Shown: in pieces, positions 6,012-9,653 of the stretch
Position numbering within the stretch: position 1 is the stretch's first letter
Layout: each line of letters opens with the position of its first letter
From: Phyllobacteriaceae bacterium
GTDB taxonomy: Bacteria; Pseudomonadota; Alphaproteobacteria; Rhizobiales; Rhizobiaceae
NCBI GenBank assembly: GCA_024645155.1
Contig: JAHEGF010000117.1
Location: forward strand, 1-9,653
DNA: 9,653 nt
Reading direction: 5' to 3'
Translations under genes and position numbers: made by a program
Notes under the pieces: generated by a model
What the model was told of the DNA's origin: nothing
Databases searched by the model: none
What the model saw: only the letters and a program-made list of their open reading frames with translations

Positions 6012-7181
6012 ATGCATACAGTTCCCAAGCCGGACATCCGTCCAGCTAATCCCAATTTTTCCTCAGGTCCCTGCGCCAAACGGCCAAATTGGTCGGTTGC
6101 GGCGCTTTCCAATGCGCTGACCGGCCGTTCGCATCGGTCGAAGCCGGGGAAAGACAGGCTTCAAAAAGCGATCGACCTGACGCGCTCCGTTCTGCAGGTC
6201 CCCGAGACGCATCTCATCGGCATTGTGCCGGCATCCGACACCGGCGCCGTTGAAATGGCGTTGTGGTCGATGCTTGGTGCCCGTGGCGTCGACATGCTCG
6301 CCTGGGAATCCTTCGGTTCCGGCTGGGTCAGCGACGTCATCAAACAGTTGAAACTCGATGATGTGCGGACATTCGAAGCGGATTACGGCAAACTGCCAGA
6401 TCTGGCGCAGACGGATTTCGACCGCGACGTGGTTTTTACCTGGAACGGAACGACCTCGGGTGTCCGCGTTCCCGATGCCGGCTTCATACCGGCAGACCGC
6501 AAGGGACTGACCATCTGTGATGCGACTTCCGCGGCATTCGCCCAAAAACTCGATTTCAACAAGCTCGATGTCGTAACGTTTTCCTGGCAAAAGGCGCTGG
6601 GCGGCGAAGCAGCGCACGGCATGATCATTTTGGGGCCCCGCGCTGTGGAGCGTCTCGAATCCTACACGCCATCGTGGCCGCTGCCAAAGATATTCCGCAT
6701 GACGAAAGGCGGCAAGCTGATCGACGGGATTTTCAAGGGCGAAACCATTAACACCCCTTCGATGTTGTGTGTTGAAGACTACATTGATGCGCTCGAATGG
6801 TCTTTGTCAGCGGGTGGCCTGGACGGTTTGATTGCCCGCGCCGATGCCAATTTCGCGGCGATCAGCCGGTTTGTCGAGAAAACGCCGTGGATCGGATTTC
6901 TCGCGGAAGACCCGCGGACCCGCTCCAACACCTCGGTTTGCCTTGCGATAACCGACCCAGTTATTTCCGCCCTGGATCAAAAAGGGCAAGATGCATTTGC
7001 GAAGATCATGGCTGCGATGCTGGACCGAGAAGGTATAGCCCATGACATCGGCGGCTATCGCGATGCGCCGCCGGGATTGCGTATCTGGTGTGGCGCAACG
7101 GTTGAGACAGCCGATGTCGAAGCGCTGATGCCGTGGATCGACTGGGCATTTTCGACCCAAAAAGCAGCAATCAAAATATAG
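6012..7181 (+). CDS. serC: Phosphoserine aminotransferase
   Basis: SerC converts 3-phosphohydroxypyruvate and glutamate to O-phosphoserine and 2-oxoglutarate, the second step of serine synthesis in the cytoplasm; the family can also act in the DXP-dependent route to pyridoxal phosphate. The 389-residue protein is a class V PLP-dependent aminotransferase of the type usual in Alphaproteobacteria, shown by the N-terminus KPDIRPANPNFSSGPCAKRP. K194 in SWQKALGG is the expected PLP Schiff-base lysine, and the following GGEAAHGMIILGPRA segment is typical. The ATG at 6012 follows an AGGA (6001-6004) at 7 bases and starts the conserved N-terminus, so it is well supported. It is preceded by a structured leader and followed after 62 bases by serA, so the two form an operon. 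No serB is visible; the phosphatase must be elsewhere. Confidence 0.96.
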   Translation: MHTVPKPDIRPANPNFSSGPCAKRPNWSVAALSNALTGRSHRSKPGKDRLQKAIDLTRSVLQVPETHLIGIVPASDTGAVEMALWSMLGARGVDMLAWESFGSGWVSDVIKQLKLDDVRTFEADYGKLPDLAQTDFDRDVVFTWNGTTSGVRVPDAGFIPADRKGLTICDATSAAFAQKLDFNKLDVVTFSWQKALGGEAAHGMIILGPRAVERLESYTPSWPLPKIFRMTKGGKLIDGIFKGETINTPSMLCVEDYIDALEWSLSAGGLDGLIARADANFAAISRFVEKTPWIGFLAEDPRTRSNTSVCLAITDPVISALDQKGQDAFAKIMAAMLDREGIAHDIGGYRDAPPGLRIWCGATVETADVEALMPWIDWAFSTQKAAIKI

Positions 7182-7243
7182 AACTCAACACACGGCAGCC
7201 TGGTTTTTCGGCATGCCGCCAATCAAATCACTCGGAGGGCCTG

Positions 7244-8845
7244 ATGGCACCGCGCGTACTCGTTTCAGACAAACTTTCCGACACGGCTGTCGCCATATTC
7301 AGGGATCGCGGCATTGATGTGGATTTTCAGCCGGACCTCGGCAAGGACAAGGACAAGCTTCTGGAAATCATCGGTAATTACGACGGCCTCGCAATTCGGT
7401 CGGCCACCAAAGTCACCGAAAAGCTTATCAATGCAGCTGATAACCTGAAGGTGATCGGCCGCGCAGGTATCGGCGTCGACAATGTCGATATTTCAGCGGC
7501 GTCACGGCGCGGTATCGTGGTCATGAACACGCCATTCGGCAATTCAGTTACCACAGCGGAACATGCCATAGCGCTCATCTTGTCTGTCGCGCGTCAAATT
7601 CCCCAGGCTAGCAATTCGACAAAGGCCGGCAAATGGGAAAAGAGCAAGTTCATGGGTGTCGAGATTACCGGCAAGACGCTCGGTGTGATCGGATGCGGCA
7701 ATATCGGGTCCGTTGTCGCGGCACGCGGCATCGGATTGAGGATGAACGTGATCGCTTTTGACCCGTTTCTGTCGCAATCGCGGGCGGTCGATCTCGGCGT
7801 CGAAAAGGTCGAACTGCAGGATCTGTTTGCACGCGCCGATGTCATCACGCTGCATACGCCACTGACCGACAAGACCCGCAATATCGTCAATGCCAATGCG
7901 ATCGCGCAGATGAAAGACGGCGTGCTGATCGTGAACTGCGCACGTGGCGGGCTTGTCAACGAGGCCGATCTTGTCGAGGCGCTGAAATCCGGCAAGGTTG
8001 GTGGCGCGGGTATCGATGTTTTCGAAACGGAGCCCGCTACCGAAAGTCCGCTGTTTGAACTGGACAATGTGGTTTGCACCCCACATCTGGGTGCATCAAC
8101 AAGCGAAGCGCAGGAAAATGTCGCGATCCAGGTTGCCGAGCAGATGTCAAACTACCTGATCAAGGGTGCGGTATCGAATGCGATCAACATGCCGTCGATC
8201 ACTGCCGAAGAGGCGCCGGTACTAAAGCCGTTTGTACGGCTAGCCGAACTTCTCGGTTCTTTCGTCGGCCAGGTAACCGAGGAACCGATCCGGGAAGTTG
8301 AGGTCCTGTTTGACGGATTGACCGCAAAGCTGAATACCCATGCGCTCGTCAGTGCAACATTGGCAGGACTGATGCGCCCGCAAATGGCTGAAATCAATAT
8401 GGTTTCGGCACCGGTCATGGCCAAGGAACGTGGCATCATCCTGTCCGAAATCAAGCGTGACAAATCCGGTGTGTTCGACGGATACATCAAGCTCCTGGTG
8501 AAGACTTCGTCGCGGGTCCGTACCATCGCGGGTACATGCTTCTCAGACGGCAAGCCGCGGTTCATTCAGATCAAGGGGATCAATCTTGATGCGGATATCG
8601 GCCGTTACATGCTGTACACGACCAACAATGATGCACCGGGAATCATAGGGTTGCTCGGAACCGTCTTCGGCCGCAACGAAGTCAATATTGCCAACTTCCA
8701 CCTCGGCCGCAACAGACCGGGCGGGGATGCAATTGCTCTTCTTTATCTCGATGGCCCGGTACCGCAAAACGTTCTCGATGAGCTGCTTGCCAACAAGGCA
8801 ATTCTATCGGCAAAGCCACTCAGTTTCGATGTTCTGGAAGAGTAG
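7244..8845 (+). CDS. serA: D-3-phosphoglycerate dehydrogenase
   Basis: SerA oxidises 3-phosphoglycerate to 3-phosphohydroxypyruvate with NAD+, the entry step of serine synthesis. The 533-residue length fits the long (type I) form with substrate, NAD, intervening ASB and C-terminal ACT domains. Visible elements are GRAGIGVDNVD, the Rossmann motif GCGNIG (G150-G155) with D173 in AFDPF indicating NAD preference, and the catalytic triad R234 (NCARGG), E263 (FETEP) and H281 (PHLGAST). The ACT domain runs from about residue 455 (YMLYTTNNDAPGIIGLLG) to the end and suggests feedback by serine, as in related enzymes, though this varies between species. The ATG at 7244 is chosen because GGAGG (7234-7238) lies 5 bases upstream and the protein then starts at the conserved APRVLVSD; an in-frame GTG at 7133 lies within serC and is rejected. 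It is transcribed with serC. Confidence 0.97.
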   Translation: MAPRVLVSDKLSDTAVAIFRDRGIDVDFQPDLGKDKDKLLEIIGNYDGLAIRSATKVTEKLINAADNLKVIGRAGIGVDNVDISAASRRGIVVMNTPFGNSVTTAEHAIALILSVARQIPQASNSTKAGKWEKSKFMGVEITGKTLGVIGCGNIGSVVAARGIGLRMNVIAFDPFLSQSRAVDLGVEKVELQDLFARADVITLHTPLTDKTRNIVNANAIAQMKDGVLIVNCARGGLVNEADLVEALKSGKVGGAGIDVFETEPATESPLFELDNVVCTPHLGASTSEAQENVAIQVAEQMSNYLIKGAVSNAINMPSITAEEAPVLKPFVRLAELLGSFVGQVTEEPIREVEVLFDGLTAKLNTHALVSATLAGLMRPQMAEINMVSAPVMAKERGIILSEIKRDKSGVFDGYIKLLVKTSSRVRTIAGTCFSDGKPRFIQIKGINLDADIGRYMLYTTNNDAPGIIGLLGTVFGRNEVNIANFHLGRNRPGGDAIALLYLDGPVPQNVLDELLANKAILSAKPLSFDVLEE

Positions 8846-8861
8846 GCCGGCAACTAGGCAA

Positions 8862-9653
8862 TTACGTCGCGATGTTGCCCTTACCTTTCCGTGAGGATTC
8901 TGCGAGGTAGATTCCTCCAAGCACGAGGCACAGAGCTATCACGTGGTACAATTGCAATGCTTCGCCGAGTATGCCGATCGACAGCAGTGTGCCCATAACA
9001 GGCACCAGGTTGACGAAAATGCCGGCGCGATTTGCGCCGATCATCTCGACCCCGCCGATAAAAAATACCTGTGCCAGAATGGCTGGGAATATGGCGGTAT
9101 ATGCGGCGACCGCCCAGCCCTGGCGATCCGGCAAGACCATTGCACCCGACAAATACTCCCAAACCGCAAACGGGAGCGTTGCGCACAAGGCCGAACTTCC
9201 CATTACAAGCATCAGGCTGCGCCAGTTTATTACCGGCTTGAAACGTAGTGCCACCGCATAGCCACCGTATAATACAATCGCGATCAGCATCAGTGCGTCG
9301 CCGCGGTTGACCGACAGTTCCGTGAGCGCCTGCAGGTCGCCATGGCCCGCGGTCAGGGCAATTCCGAACACCGACAAAATAAAACCGAGGATCTGTGCCC
9401 AGGTGACACCGAGCCGGAAAAGCAGAAAGTTGGCAAGAAATATCACCATTGGAATTCCTGCCTGAACGATCGAAATATTGATAGCCGTCGTGTGGTTTGC
9501 CGCCGCATAAAATAGGATGTTGAACCCGGCGAATCCGAAGCATCCAAGCGCCATGACCAGGGGAAGCTTTGGGCGCAGAACAGGCCAGTCGCGCCGAAGT
9601 TGTGCCTGTCCGACAAGGACTAGAATGACAGTGGCAATCGTCCAGCGCAGTGA
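8862..9653 (-). CDS. DMT-superfamily (EamA) membrane transporter, 5' end missing
   Basis: The reading frame on the minus strand stays open to the right edge, so the true start lies beyond 9653; 263 residues are visible. An ATG at 9554 is internal, because the 33 codons before it (SLRWTIATVILVLVG, then QAQLRRDW) are normal EamA sequence. About nine hydrophobic segments remain of the expected ten: the rest of the first EamA domain (ending near GFILSVFGIALTAG) and a complete second domain ending in GANRAGIFVNLVPVMGTLLS and IALCLVLGGIYLAE. The C-terminus is short and basic, then polar (SSRKGKGNIAT). Such proteins are inner-membrane exporters or permeases of amino acids, metabolites or drugs; the substrate cannot be read from sequence. 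Its position after serC-serA might hint at amino acid export, but it is convergent and not co-transcribed, so this is speculation. Confidence 0.92.
   Translation of the reverse strand, partial: SLRWTIATVILVLVGQAQLRRDWPVLRPKLPLVMALGCFGFAGFNILFYAAANHTTAINISIVQAGIPMVIFLANFLLFRLGVTWAQILGFILSVFGIALTAGHGDLQALTELSVNRGDALMLIAIVLYGGYAVALRFKPVINWRSLMLVMGSSALCATLPFAVWEYLSGAMVLPDRQGWAVAAYTAIFPAILAQVFFIGGVEMIGANRAGIFVNLVPVMGTLLSIGILGEALQLYHVIALCLVLGGIYLAESSRKGKGNIAT

Noticed and set aside
7133..7243. GTG start extending serA into serC
   Set aside because: The extension overlaps serC and is not part of the conserved enzyme; GGAGG before 7244 fixes the start.
8857..8879. GGCAA/TTGCC inverted repeat as a bidirectional terminator between serA and the transporter gene
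   Set aside because: The outer stem is only 5 bp around a 13-base interior with little pairing, and neither side has a T-run.

Overview
The window reads as chromosomal DNA of an alphaproteobacterium, most likely of the order Hyphomicrobiales (Rhizobiales). The evidence is the alphaproteobacterial form of SerC with a serC-leader-like 5' region, two Omp25/Omp31-like small beta-barrel proteins, and two perfect CtrA-type boxes (TTAA-N7-TTAACC). GC content is moderate and the genes look native. I saw no tRNA or rRNA gene, insertion sequence, phage gene or CRISPR array.

Left part (2-2214, + strand): the 3' part of a gene for an exported right-handed parallel beta-helix protein overlaps by ATGA a gene for an exported di-haem c-type cytochrome of the SO2930/HNE_0200 type. 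These two families are known to occur as a gene pair, but their joint function is unknown. This is the least understood module in the window.

Centre (2355-5881, + strand): glmM (phosphoglucosamine mutase, making GlcN-1-P for peptidoglycan and LPS) is followed by two related outer-membrane beta-barrel genes in tandem. Each barrel gene has its own upstream region with a CtrA-like box, and each ends in a strong intrinsic terminator, so they look like two separately transcribed but similarly controlled genes. CtrA is the cell-cycle master regulator of Alphaproteobacteria, so the sites suggest cell-cycle-linked expression of surface proteins.

Right part (5923-8845, + strand): a candidate promoter, a structured 5' leader resembling the serC leader RNA, and then serC and serA. 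These encode the first two enzymes of the phosphorylated serine pathway (SerA first, SerC second); serB is not in the window. Finally, a DMT/EamA-family membrane transporter gene (8862-9653, - strand) converges on serA with only 16 bases between stop codons and runs off the right edge.

All gaps between genes are under 300 bases. The most rewarding items for follow-up are the beta-helix/cytochrome pair, the matched CtrA boxes before the two barrel genes, and the serC leader whose last stem covers the ribosome binding site.
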